From NCBI GenBank assembly GCA_963696545.1, contig CAVOKQ010000012.1, positions 186,001 through 250,000 on the forward strand: a stretch of DNA of 64,000 bases, given 5' to 3'. Below, one piece after another: positions 34,660 to 44,880 of this stretch. Position 1 is the stretch's first letter. Each line of letters begins with the position of its first letter. A model generated the notes under the pieces. It was not told the origin of the DNA, did not search any database, and saw only the letters and a list, made by a program, of their open reading frames with translations. This DNA comes from RPQJ01 sp963696545. Lineage in GTDB: Bacteria; Pseudomonadota; Gammaproteobacteria; Steroidobacterales; Steroidobacteraceae. Both the position numbers and the translations under genes were made by a program.

Positions 34660-35588
34660 GAGTTCACCGCGGTGTGGGCCGCGCGGATCTTCTGCGGTAC
34701 GGTCTTCAGGTCCCGGATCAGCCCGAGCATCGCGAGCAGCCTGAGCCCGTAGTACGTGAGGTCGATCTCCCACCAGTAGAAGCCCTGTCGCGCGGACATC
34801 GGATAGCGGTGGTGGTTGTTGTGCCAGCCCTCGCCGAGCGTGATCAGCGCGAGCAGGAAGTTGTTGCGGCTGCCGTCGCCGGTCGCGTAGCGCCGGCGTC
34901 CCCAGACGTGGCACAGCGAGTTGATCGTGTAGGTGCCGTGATAACAGGCGACCGTGGAGATGAAGAACCCCCACACCAGCATCTGGCCGCCGCTGGTGCC
35001 GAGTTCGGGCCATTGTGCGGCGAGGAAGCGCCCAAGCAGCAGCAGGCCCAGGGCCAGGCCGAACGGCACCAGGATGTCGAAGCGGTCGAGCCAGCGCAGT
35101 TCCGGGTAGCGGAGCAGGTCGCGAACCCGGCCGAGATCGGGCGCAAAGTGCTTGCGCGACAGGAACCAGCCCATGTGCGACCAGAGGAAGCCGCGCTGCA
35201 GCGGCGAGTGCAGGTCCTCCGGCCGGTCCGAGTGGGCATGGTGATGACGGTGATGGGCCGCCCACCAGATCGGGCCACGCTGCACCGCGGACGCGCCGAG
35301 CAGCGCGAACGCGAACTGGGTGCCGCGCGACGCCTTGAACGTGCGGTGGGAAAAGTACCGGTGATAAAAGCCGGTGATCGCGAACATCCGCAGCACGTAG
35401 AGCGCAACGGCCACGCCGACGGCCACCGGGCTCGCGCCGACCCAGAACACGCCGAGGCATGCGAGATGCATCGCCGCGAACGGCACGATGCGGGCCCAGT
35501 CGACGCGGTCCAGGTCTTCGTCCACGGGCGGGTACGCCGCCGCTCCCGAGTCGAACCAGCGGAGGAATGCGTCGCGCACGCGCGTCAC
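34656..35588 (-). CDS. Acyl-CoA/acyl-lipid delta-9-type desaturase
   Basis: This 310-residue, four-helix di-iron membrane enzyme introduces a double bond into fatty acyl chains with oxygen. The three histidine boxes are HRYFSH (about 73-78), HHRHHH (about 111-116) and HNNHH (about 250-254). A fourth family feature is NSLCHVWGRRRY. The length is normal for bacterial stearoyl-CoA-type desaturases. It is sandwiched by ATGA overlaps between the chalcone-isomerase-like gene (upstream) and the FAD amine-oxidase gene (downstream), so it is expected to provide the unsaturated substrate for the CFA-type methyltransferase. Confidence 0.92.
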   Translation of the reverse strand: MTRVRDAFLRWFDSGAAAYPPVDEDLDRVDWARIVPFAAMHLACLGVFWVGASPVAVGVAVALYVLRMFAITGFYHRYFSHRTFKASRGTQFAFALLGASAVQRGPIWWAAHHRHHHAHSDRPEDLHSPLQRGFLWSHMGWFLSRKHFAPDLGRVRDLLRYPELRWLDRFDILVPFGLALGLLLLGRFLAAQWPELGTSGGQMLVWGFFISTVACYHGTYTINSLCHVWGRRRYATGDGSRNNFLLALITLGEGWHNNHHRYPMSARQGFYWWEIDLTYYGLRLLAMLGLIRDLKTVPQKIRAAHTAVNS

Positions 35589-36169
35589 TGCGTCCTCCGG
35601 GATGACGGTGGATCCGAGCCGCGGTCCTGCTCGCTCCCGAGCAATTGCACCCGCAGATCGCGGACCACGCTGCGGGGGTCGAGCCAGATCGCAAGGAAGG
35701 CCGGACCGAAAGCCGGGTCATCGACGCGCCCGAGGTAACGCGAATCGTCGTAGAAACGCGTAGCGCCGCCTGCGTCGACGACCGTCGTCACGTTGTCGCC
35801 CGGCTTGACGTCCGACCACAGGCGTCGCAGTTCCGCCAGCCAGCGGTCGCGCGAGACTGGATCCCGGCCGAGCTTCTTCCAGGCGGTGTCGGTGATCCCG
35901 AGCAGCTGGTCAAGGCTGAACGAACGCTGGTACCAGAGGCTGAGCGCGACCGTCTGGCCAGTGACGAACCCTTCGTAGCGCCCGGTGTCCGTCCACAGGC
36001 TCGCGTCGTAGATGTCCATGCCGAGCCAGCTCAACTGGCCGCCGCCGACCTTCTGCAGCTGGTCGCGCTCGGGCAGCGGGCTCGGCAGACCGGTGGATGC
36101 CAGCGCCGCCCGGGGTGCCAGGCTGGCAATCAGCAGCAGGATCGTGACGAAAGGTGCGGTACGCGGCAT
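35585..36169 (-). CDS. Exported chalcone-isomerase-like domain protein
   Basis: This 194-residue protein has a signal peptide (MPRTAPFVTILLLIASLAPR, cut near ALA) and a chalcone-isomerase-like (CHALCONE_3) fold of about 150 residues: LQKVGGGQLSWLGMDIYDAS and LWYQRSFSLDQLLGIT. In plants these folds bind fatty acids. In bacteria the family is often found with DUF1365/CFA genes, so a lipid-binding or handling role in the periplasm is inferred. The start is 43 bp after the photolyase stop, and its stop overlaps the desaturase start by ATGA. Enzymatic chalcone isomerase activity is not expected. Confidence 0.8.
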   Translation of the reverse strand: MPRTAPFVTILLLIASLAPRAALASTGLPSPLPERDQLQKVGGGQLSWLGMDIYDASLWTDTGRYEGFVTGQTVALSLWYQRSFSLDQLLGITDTAWKKLGRDPVSRDRWLAELRRLWSDVKPGDNVTTVVDAGGATRFYDDSRYLGRVDDPAFGPAFLAIWLDPRSVVRDLRVQLLGSEQDRGSDPPSSRRTQ

Positions 36170-36212
36170 GGCGAGACTTTCGTCGCCCGCCCGGTGCCGG
36201 ATTCAGCCCGGA

Positions 36213-37586
36213 TCAGCGGCGAGCCTTGATCCTTTCGTAACCATCGAGCGCAGCCGCACGGCTCGCCCGGAAGTCGACGATTGGCGGTGGGTAGTCGCCC
36301 AGCGCGTCCGGCAGCCAACGGCGCACGTATTGGCCGTCAGGGTCGTGGCGCGCGGCCTGCAGCGACGGGTTGAAGATCCGGAAATAGGGTGCGGCGTCTG
36401 CGCCGCACCCGGCGGTCCACTGCCAGCCGAGCGTGTTGCTCGCGAGGTCGGCGTCGACCAGCGTGTCCCAGAACCACCGGGCACCTTCGAGCCACGGCTG
36501 GCGGAGGTTCTTTGTCAGCAGCGACGCGACGACCATGCGCACGCGGTTGTGCATCCAGCCGGTCGCCCAGAGCTCGCGCATGCCGGCGTCGACGATCGGG
36601 TATCCGGTGCGGCCCTGCTGCCAGGCTTCCAGCCAGCCGGGGTTGGGTTCCCACGGGAAAGAGCCGAAACGCGCGTCGAGCGGCTCGGTCGCGGTCTGCG
36701 GGAAGTGATGCAGCAGGTGGTGGGCGAACTCCCGCCAGCCGAGTTCGCGGACGAACGTGTCGGCGGCAGGCTTTGCCGAAGGCCGGTCGACCAGCGCGTT
36801 GCGCACGGCTGCGAGGCACTGACGAGGACTGATCTCGCCGAAATGCAGGTATGGCGACAGGCGCGATGTGTCGGGGAGGTCCGGGCGATTGCGGCCGATG
36901 TCATAGTCATACAGCGCCGACTCGCAGAAAGCCTGCAGTCGCTGGTGCGCGCCTTCCTCGCCCGGAGTCCACGTGCTCTCCATGCCTGCATCCCAGCGGA
37001 TTGCCGGCAGCAGGCCGAGATCGTCGATGCGCACGCCCGGACCACTGGCGTCCGGTGACCGGATTCGCGCGGGGGCGGGCAGCGGTCGCGGCTGCGAATC
37101 GAGCAGACCGGCGCAGGATCGCCAGAATGGTGTGAACACTAGATACGGGCCGCCCTGGGCCGTCTTTATTGCCCAGGGCTCGACGAATAGCGCGGCGTTG
37201 AAGCATTCAACTTCGAGCCCGGCCGCGCGCAGTTCATCGGTCAGGCGCGCGTCGCGTGCGGCGATTGCCGGCTCATACAGCCGATTCCAGTAGACGCGCG
37301 TGGCTCCAGTCTTACGCGCAACATTCAAGAGCGCGAATGATGTCGGCCCGCGACGGACCTGCAGCGCGGTGCCGCGAGCCTGCAGCGATGCCGCAAGCCG
37401 GCCCAGGCTGCGATGCAGCCACCAGCGGCTCGCAGCCCCCGGCGGCCAGTCACCTTCTTCATCCGGAGCATGGACAAACAGCGGGACCACCCGCTGCGCG
37501 TGGTCGATAGCTGCCGCTAGCGCCGGGTTGTCGGCGAGCCGCAAGTCCCTGCGGAACCAGACGATTGCGGTCGCAGTTTCGCCCAT
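36213..37586 (-). CDS. phrB: Deoxyribodipyrimidine photolyase
   Basis: This 457-residue enzyme repairs UV cyclobutane pyrimidine dimers with light and reduced FAD. The N-terminal antenna domain starts TAIVWFRRDLRLADNPAL. The FAD domain shows GYPIVDAGMRELWATGWMHN, LTKNLRQPWLEGARWFWDTL and NTLGWQWTAGCGADAAPYF. The Trp chain residues appear as W in FWDTL and QWTAG. The length is standard for class I CPD photolyases. It stands first in front of the fatty-acid-modification genes (43-bp gap), an arrangement also seen in light and singlet-oxygen regulons. The hairpin in the 52-bp gap after htpX suggests it has its own promoter or depends on read-through. Confidence 0.93.
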   Translation of the reverse strand: MGETATAIVWFRRDLRLADNPALAAAIDHAQRVVPLFVHAPDEEGDWPPGAASRWWLHRSLGRLAASLQARGTALQVRRGPTSFALLNVARKTGATRVYWNRLYEPAIAARDARLTDELRAAGLEVECFNAALFVEPWAIKTAQGGPYLVFTPFWRSCAGLLDSQPRPLPAPARIRSPDASGPGVRIDDLGLLPAIRWDAGMESTWTPGEEGAHQRLQAFCESALYDYDIGRNRPDLPDTSRLSPYLHFGEISPRQCLAAVRNALVDRPSAKPAADTFVRELGWREFAHHLLHHFPQTATEPLDARFGSFPWEPNPGWLEAWQQGRTGYPIVDAGMRELWATGWMHNRVRMVVASLLTKNLRQPWLEGARWFWDTLVDADLASNTLGWQWTAGCGADAAPYFRIFNPSLQAARHDPDGQYVRRWLPDALGDYPPPIVDFRASRAAALDGYERIKARR

Positions 37587-37597
37587 TGGTTAGACGA

Positions 37598-37627
37598 CGG
37601 CCCGGTCGCGCAGGGCGAACCGGGCCG
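37598..37627 (-). terminator. Hairpin between htpX and phrB
   Basis: A perfect 9-bp stem (37598-37606 with 37619-37627, 12-base loop) fills the 52-bp gap between the htpX stop and the photolyase start. There is no T run on the minus strand, so it may stop only part of the htpX transcripts. Confidence 0.45.
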
Positions 37628-37638
37628 CAGGATCGGTC

Positions 37639-38523
37639 TCAGCCAGCCTGCGCGCGCAGCGCGGCGATCCGCTCCTCGAGCGGCGGGTGCGTCATGAACA
37701 GGCGCTTCAATCCGCTGCCGAGGCCGCCCGCGATGCCGAACGCCGCCATCTTGTCAGGCAACGGCCCGGCGTGCCGCTGCTGCAGCCGCTCGAGCGCGCC
37801 GATCATCGACTGGCGACCGGCCAGCTTCGCGCCGCCGGCATCCGCCCGGAATTCGCGCTGCCGCGAGAACCACATGACGATCATCGTCGCGAACAGGCCG
37901 AGCACCAGCTCGGCGACGATCGTCGTCACCCAGAACGCCGGGCCGTGACCCTCCTCGTTGCGGAACACGACGCGGTCGACCGTGTGGCCAATGATGCGCG
38001 CCAGGAAGATCACGAAGGTATTCACGACGCCCTGGATCAGCGCGAGCGTGACCATGTCGCCATTGGCGACGTGGCTCACTTCGTGCGCGAGCACGGCCTC
38101 TGCTTCCTGCTGGGACATGCTGTTCAGCAGCCCGGTGCTCACGGCCACCAGTGACGCATCCCGGCGGGCACCGGTTGCGAACGCGTTCGGCTCCGGCGAG
38201 TCGAACACGCCGACCTCCGGCATGCCGATGCCGGCCTGCTTGGCCTGCCGCTGCACGGTGTTCACGAGCCAGCTCTCCATCGAGTTCGCCGGCTGGGTGA
38301 TCACGCGCACGCCCATCATGCGCTTCGCCGTCCACTTCGACATCGCCAGCGAAACGAACGAGCCCATGAAGCCCACGATCGCCGCGAACACCAGCAGCTT
38401 GCCGAGGTCGAGGTTGACGCCCTGCGCGTCCAGGACGCTCTCCAGCCCGAGCAGCCGGAGCACGATGCCCAGCAGCACGACGATGGCGAGGTTGGTGGCG
38501 AGGAACAGCAGGATCCGTTTCAT
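37639..38523 (-). CDS. htpX: Membrane zinc protease HtpX
   Basis: This 294-residue heat-shock-type membrane metalloprotease degrades misfolded inner-membrane proteins. The start ATG 38523 gives MKRILLFLATNLAIVVLLGI, the usual first transmembrane helix. The zinc motif HEVSHVANGD (about 141-150), the third ligand Glu in REFRADAGGA, and the end HPPLEERIAALR are all normal. Four membrane helices are predicted. The gap of 168 bp upstream is divergent to the CHAD gene and holds a TTGACA at 38544-38549, but no convincing -10. Confidence 0.94.
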   Translation of the reverse strand: MKRILLFLATNLAIVVLLGIVLRLLGLESVLDAQGVNLDLGKLLVFAAIVGFMGSFVSLAMSKWTAKRMMGVRVITQPANSMESWLVNTVQRQAKQAGIGMPEVGVFDSPEPNAFATGARRDASLVAVSTGLLNSMSQQEAEAVLAHEVSHVANGDMVTLALIQGVVNTFVIFLARIIGHTVDRVVFRNEEGHGPAFWVTTIVAELVLGLFATMIVMWFSRQREFRADAGGAKLAGRQSMIGALERLQQRHAGPLPDKMAAFGIAGGLGSGLKRLFMTHPPLEERIAALRAQAG

Positions 38524-38691
38524 CTGGCGTACTCTCCGGAGCGTTGACATGGGGCCCGACCGGACTGTGGGGCCGGGCGCTCGGGAATCAAGTCCCGATC
38601 CGCCGCCTGTCGACCCCAGTGTCGGCCACGAGCGGCAACGTGTTCGCGGCAATCCGCCGCGCGGTTTCAGGCAGGCTGGGCGGCATGCTAT

Positions 38692-39639
38692 ATGAACTGC
38701 CGGATGCCAGGCCAAGTCGCGAAGAAAACGAGCAGGAAGGCCATGCCATTGATGGCCGAGGGCAGTCGCAGGATGGAGGCTGCGCTGCGCGAGCAGCAGC
38801 GGCTGGTCGTCGCAATGGCCGCCGAACTCGGCAAGGCGGGCAGCACGGATGTCCACCAGGGCCGCGTGGCGGCCCGGCGCCTGCGTTCGTTGCTGAAGAC
38901 GTTCCGGCCGGTGCTGGACCCGCGCCGTTCGCGGCTGATGCGCACCGATCTCAGGAGCTTCGCCCGCTCGCTGGCGCTCGTCAGGGAGGCCGACGTGCGA
39001 CGCGACCTGCTGGTGCGCCTGACCAGGCGGGACCCGGCGCAGGAGCCGCCAGACGTCCAGCGCCTCGACGGGCTGCTGGATGATTTGTGCCTCGAGGCCC
39101 GCAGCTCGCTGCTGCGCCACCGGGCCGAGCCGGGCTGGGCAGCGCTGCTCGCAGCCATCGGCGGCGATGCCGTCATGGAGGAGTTGCGGGTGCGGCCCGA
39201 TGCGACCCTGGCCGACCTGCTGGGGTTCGTGGACGAGTCCTGGCGCCCGGCGGTCAGGCTGCTCGAGCGCGAGCCCTCAGCCGTCGACGAACTGCATGCG
39301 CTGCGGCTGGCATTGAAGCACTGCCGGTATGCGCTGGAGCCGGTGTCAGACCTGCAGGCTGCGGAGGTCCGCAAGCTGCTGCGACGTCTGCGGGATGCCC
39401 AGGACCGGATCGGCGAGCACCGGGATACGCTGCAGGGCGAGCACTGGGTCCGTTCGAACGGGCGCTCGCTGGGTGGGCCGCTGTCGAGGTTCCTGCTGCA
39501 ATTGCTGGAGCGTCATGAAAAGCGGACCAGGCGACAGGCAGCGGCCCGCGCGAGCAAGGTTCTGCCCGCGTACCAGGCGTGGCACAAGGCGACGCGACGG
39601 CTCAGGAAGGGAAAGCGTCAAGTTCTACGGTCACGTTGA
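38692..39639 (+). CDS. CHAD domain protein
   Basis: This 315-residue, all-helical protein has the conserved-histidine CHAD fold, with HQGRVAARRLRSLLKTFRP in the first half and DELHALRLALKHCRYALEP in the second. CHAD domains bind polyphosphate through their many basic residues; a stand-alone protein could locate to polyphosphate granules. The start is uncertain: ATG 38692 is the first, but ATG 38707 or MPLMAEGSRRM are alternatives and no good ribosome site marks one. The C-terminus is very basic (ATRRLRKGKRQVLRSR). Its last 38 bp overlap the convergent GNAT gene. Confidence 0.8.
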   Translation: MNCRMPGQVAKKTSRKAMPLMAEGSRRMEAALREQQRLVVAMAAELGKAGSTDVHQGRVAARRLRSLLKTFRPVLDPRRSRLMRTDLRSFARSLALVREADVRRDLLVRLTRRDPAQEPPDVQRLDGLLDDLCLEARSSLLRHRAEPGWAALLAAIGGDAVMEELRVRPDATLADLLGFVDESWRPAVRLLEREPSAVDELHALRLALKHCRYALEPVSDLQAAEVRKLLRRLRDAQDRIGEHRDTLQGEHWVRSNGRSLGGPLSRFLLQLLERHEKRTRRQAAARASKVLPAYQAWHKATRRLRKGKRQVLRSR

Positions 39640-40180
39640 CCTGGCCACCGGAATTCGGCTCGGTCCGGACTTCGAATCCGAACCGCCGCGCCCATTCGTG
39701 GATGCGCTGGTTCTCGGCCAGGCTGGCGCCCTCGAGACGGCGGATACCCCTGGCCTTAGCCGCAGCGCCGAGGCTCCGCATCAGTTCCGTGCCGAGGCCG
39801 CGGCCCTGCCAGGCGTCGGCGACCACGATGGCGCATTCGGCGTGATCGGCACCGGGTTCCCGCGCGTAGCGGCTGACCCCGACCAGCTCGTCGCCGGTCG
39901 CACCGTCGACGAAAGCGCCGACCGCCAGGCTGTCGACATAATCCAGTTGCAGCAGCCGGACTGCGTCGTCGCGCGTCAGGCCCTTGGTGGAATACTGCAT
40001 CCGCAGGTGCAGTGTCTGAACCGAAAGACCCGTGGCGAAAGCAATTTCGCGGTCGAGGTCCCCGGGGTGAAGCGCGCGCAATACGACGGGTGTACCGTCG
40101 GCGGCGAGCCACGTGCGTTCGAGGTCAGCCGGGTAGCCGGCTGGCAACTCGGTCGGCGAAGCGGGCGGCGGACCGTTCAC
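39602..40180 (-). CDS. GNAT-family N-acetyltransferase
   Basis: This 192-residue acetyltransferase has acetyl-CoA motif A recognisable as CAIVVADAWQGRGLGTELMR (Q/R-x-x-G-x-G/A, about 117-136). A downstream ASLAENQRIHEWARRFGF contributes motif B. Its N-terminal segment, DGTPVVLRALHPGDLDRE, resembles the GNAT domain of Pat-type protein acetyltransferases, but without the large CoA-ligase part. The substrate is unknown. The GTG start overlaps the stop of the acidic protein gene (GTGA), and its 3' end overlaps the convergent CHAD gene. Confidence 0.8.
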   Translation of the reverse strand: MNGPPPASPTELPAGYPADLERTWLAADGTPVVLRALHPGDLDREIAFATGLSVQTLHLRMQYSTKGLTRDDAVRLLQLDYVDSLAVGAFVDGATGDELVGVSRYAREPGADHAECAIVVADAWQGRGLGTELMRSLGAAAKARGIRRLEGASLAENQRIHEWARRFGFEVRTEPNSGGQVNVTVELDAFPS

Positions 40181-40515
40181 TCGCGGTCGCGATACTCGTC
40201 GTCGTCGTCGTCGTAGTCCTCGTCGTCGTCGTCGTCCCAGTCATCCTCATCGTCTTCTTCGTCGTCGAGGTCTTCTTCGTCGAGTTCGTCGTCATCTTCG
40301 TCGTCGGCGCTCTCGTCGACCCAGCCTTCGGGCTCCTCCGCGAGCTCCAGGTCCATTTCGTTCCACACGTCCAGGTCGATGTCCTGGACCTCGCTGTCCA
40401 GCCACTGGATGCGGACCAGCTCCTCGTCCGGGTCGACGGACAGGACCTTGAAAATGTCCTCGCTGTCGAGGTCCTCGTACCATTTTCCCGGTTCCGGGTC
40501 GTAATCGCGGCTCAC
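40177..40515 (-). CDS. Small acidic protein with Asp/Glu-rich tail
   Basis: The GTG at 40515 is chosen because GAGGAAG lies 5 bp upstream and the product starts VSRDYDPEPGKWYEDLDSED. The 112-residue protein has an ordered first part of about 70 residues (KVLSVDPDEELVRIQWLD) and a tail of about 40 residues that is almost only Asp and Glu. The N-terminal part resembles small conserved gammaproteobacterial proteins of unknown role. Extreme acidity suggests binding to a basic partner, metal or polyamine, perhaps the very basic CHAD protein next door, but that is speculation. The tail is encoded by GTC-rich triplet DNA, prone to length change. Confidence 0.7.
   Translation of the reverse strand: MSRDYDPEPGKWYEDLDSEDIFKVLSVDPDEELVRIQWLDSEVQDIDLDVWNEMDLELAEEPEGWVDESADDEDDDELDEEDLDDEEDDEDDWDDDDDEDYDDDDDEYRDRE
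40197..40318. repeat. Imperfect GTC/TCG trinucleotide tract
   Basis: Between these positions the plus strand is largely an irregular run of TCG, GTC and TCC triplets. It encodes the acidic C-terminal tail of the minus-strand protein. Such tracts can expand or contract by slippage in multiples of three, keeping the frame. It is coding, not an array of spaced repeats. Confidence 0.7.
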
Positions 40516-40676
40516 GCTGGCTTCCTCGACGGGATGTTCTTGAAACTTCTGTGAAAAGGCGTGCGAACAACTATACGGTCGGGTTGTGATGGCAGGCAAC
40601 CGGAACTCACTTACGGCTCTCGCGCCCCGTGTCGCGTAAAATCGGGCGCGAAGGCAACGAACAGGAAGGTCACACC

Positions 40677-42472
<1,796 letters not shown>

Positions 42473-42476
<4 letters not shown>

Positions 42477-43615
42477 CCCCGTCGGCCGCGGCTGGCAAGT
42501 CGCGCCTCGCCACGGCTCGACGGGTCGTCGTCAAGATCGGTTCCGCGCTGCTGGTCGAGCGCTCGACCGGGCGCGTGAACCGCTCGTGGCTCGAAGCGCT
42601 GGCCGAAGATGTCGCGCGGCTTCGCGGGCGGGGACAGGAAGTCGTGCTGGTGTCGTCGGGCGCGATCGCGCTCGGGCGGCGCCAGCTCGGGCTCGCGCCG
42701 GGCAAGCTCAGGCTCGAGGAGAGCCAGGCCGCGGCAGCCGTGGGCCAGATCCGCCTGGCGCACGCCTGGAAGGAGGTGCTCGAGCAGCACGGTTTCACGG
42801 TGGCGCAGGTGCTGCTCACGCTGGGCGACACCGAACAGCGCCGCCGCTACCTGAATGCGCGCAACACGCTGACCGCGCTGCTGAGGCTCGGCGCGATCCC
42901 GGTCATCAACGAGAACGACACGGTCGCGACCGCGGAGATCCGCTACGGCGACAACGATCGGCTGGCCGCCCGTGTCGCGCAGATGGTGAGCGCGGACTGC
43001 CTCGTGCTGCTGTCCGACGTCGATGGGCTCTATACGGCAGACCCGACGCGAGACACCGAGGCGAAATTCATCTCCGAGGTACCGCGCATCACGGCCGAGA
43101 TCGAGGCGATGGCGGGCGGGTCCGCTTCGGATGTGGGCTCCGGCGGCATGGCCACGAAGGTGCTGGCGGCGAAGATCGCCGTCGCGGCGGGTTGCCACAT
43201 GTGCGTGCCGGCGGGCCGCGAGCAGCATCCGCTGCGGCGGATCGAGTCCGGGCTCGCGCTGCACGTGGTTCGTGGCCGACGGCTCGCCAGTGACCGCGCG
43301 CAAGCAGTGGATCGTCGGCATGCTGAAGCCCGCGGGCGAGCTGCTGGTGGACGAGGGGGCGGCCAGGGCGCTCAGGCAGGGCAAGAGCCTGCTGCCAGCC
43401 GGCGTCGTGCAGGTCAGCGGGCGCTTCGATCGCGGCGACGCGGTCGTCGTCAGCGGACCCGGAGGGTCGTGAGGTGGCGCGTGGGCTCGCTGCCTACTCG
43501 AGCAATGACGCCGAGCGCATCGTGCGGCCGCAAGAGCGGCGAACTCGAGGAGTTGCTCGGCTACCGCGGGCGCGACGAGATGATCCATCGCGACGACCTG
43601 GTGATCGTGACATGA
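42473..43615 (+). pseudogene. proB: Glutamate 5-kinase, broken by three single-base shifts
   Basis: ProB phosphorylates glutamate, the first step to proline. From ATG 42473 the kinase domain is read to about 43255 (VVVKIGSALL, VSSGAIALG, NENDTVATAEIRYGDNDRLA, SDVDGLYTADP, GSGGMATKVLAAKIA). The rest, including the RNA-binding PUA domain, is only visible by changing frame three times: near 43260 (then SRCTWFVADGSPVTARKQW onward), near 43465 (then REVARGLAAYSSNDAERIV), and near 43520 (then SGELEELLGYRGRDEMIHRD, back in the original frame). Each change equals one inserted base, so the three sum to a full codon. Amino-acid conservation across the breaks stays high. A sequence error cluster is more likely than decay. 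The stop overlaps the proA ATG. Confidence 0.85.
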
Positions 43616-44880
43616 ATCCCGAGCTCGCAGCGCTGATGGACGGCCTCGGCCGGGCGGCGCTGGAGGCCGCGCGAGTGCTCGCGCTGGCGCGAACCGACGT
43701 CAAGAACGCGGCGCTGCAGGCGGCGGCGAAGTCGTTGCGTGCCCGCGCGCCGGAGATTCTCGCCGCGAACGCGAAGGACATGGCAGCCGCGGAGGCGGCG
43801 GGGCTCGGCGCCGCGATGCTCGATCGCCTCAGGCTCGACGCATCGCGGATCGAGGCGATGGCCTCGGGCGTCGAGCAGATTGCGGCTCTGCCTGACCCGA
43901 TCGGAGCCGTGGCCGCGGAGTGGACCCGTCCCAATGGACTGCGCATCCAGCGCGTGCGCGTGCCGCTCGGCGTGATCGGCATCATCTACGAGAGCCGGCC
44001 CAACGTGACCTGCGATGCGGGCGCGCTGTGCCTCAAGTCCGGCAACGCGGCAATCCTGCGCGGCGGCAGCGAGAGCCACCACTCGAGCGCCGCGATCCAC
44101 GCCTGCCTGGTCGCAGGCCTGCGCGCCGCGGGCCTGCCGGACGGCTGCATCCAGCTCGTGCCGACCACCGACCGCGCGGCGGTCGGCTACATGCTCGGCG
44201 CGATGACGGAGTGCATCGACGTGATCGTGCCGCGCGGTGGCAAGAGCCTGATCGCGCGCGTCCAGCAGGAGGCCCGCGTGCCCGTGATCGGCCACCTCGA
44301 GGGCAACTGCCACGTGTACGTGGATCGTGCCGCGGACCTCGTCGATGGCGCGGACGATCGTGATGAACGCCAAGCTGCGGCGTACCGGAGTCTGCGGCGC
44401 TGCCGAGACGCTGCTCGTCGACGAGGCCTGCGTCGCGACGCATCTCGCGCCCATCGTGCTTGACCTGCTCGATGCGGGCTGCGAGGTGCGGGGCGACGCA
44501 GCGCGTGCAGGCCGTGGATCCGCGCGTGCGGGCGGCCACCGAGGACGACTGGTACACCGAGTATCTCGATGCGGTGATCGCGGCGAAAGTCGTCACAGGT
44601 GTCGACGAGGCCGATGCGCCACATCGAGAAATACGGTTCGGCGCACACGGAGTCGATCGTCACCGAGGACGCGGCGACGGCGGAGCGGTTCCTCGCGCGC
44701 GTCGACAGCGCGATCGTGCTGCACAACGCTTCGACGCAGTTCGCGGACGGCGGGGAGTTCGGCATGGGTGCGGAGATCGGTATCTCGACCGACCGCTTCC
44801 ACGCGCGGGGACCGGTGGGCGTCGAGCAGCTGACCAGCTACAAGTACGTCGTGCGCGGCTCGGGGCAGGTCAGGCCTTGA
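43612..44880 (+). pseudogene. proA: Glutamate-5-semialdehyde dehydrogenase, broken by three single-base shifts
   Basis: ProA makes glutamate semialdehyde from glutamyl phosphate, the second step to proline. From ATG 43612 the NAD(P)-binding half reads cleanly to about 44335 (YESRPNVTCDAGALCLKSGN, IVPRGGKSLIARVQQEARVP). It then continues in a second frame (MARTIVMNAKLRRTGVCGAA, with the catalytic Cys), a third from about 44500 (VQAVDPRVRAATEDDWYTEY) and the original frame from about 44605 (HIEKYGSAHTESIVTED to the end). All three changes go in the same direction, one inserted base each. Spliced, the protein has about the normal length (about 420 residues). It overlaps the convergent Moco fusion gene by 11 bp. 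Confidence 0.85.

Noticed and set aside
38544..38549. TTGACA as a -35 element for the CHAD gene
   Set aside because: No acceptable -10 lies 16-18 bp downstream, and the distance to the start is about 145 bp.
40197..40318. Triplet tract considered as a CRISPR array or satellite
   Set aside because: There are no equal-length repeats and spacers; it encodes an acidic protein tail in frame.
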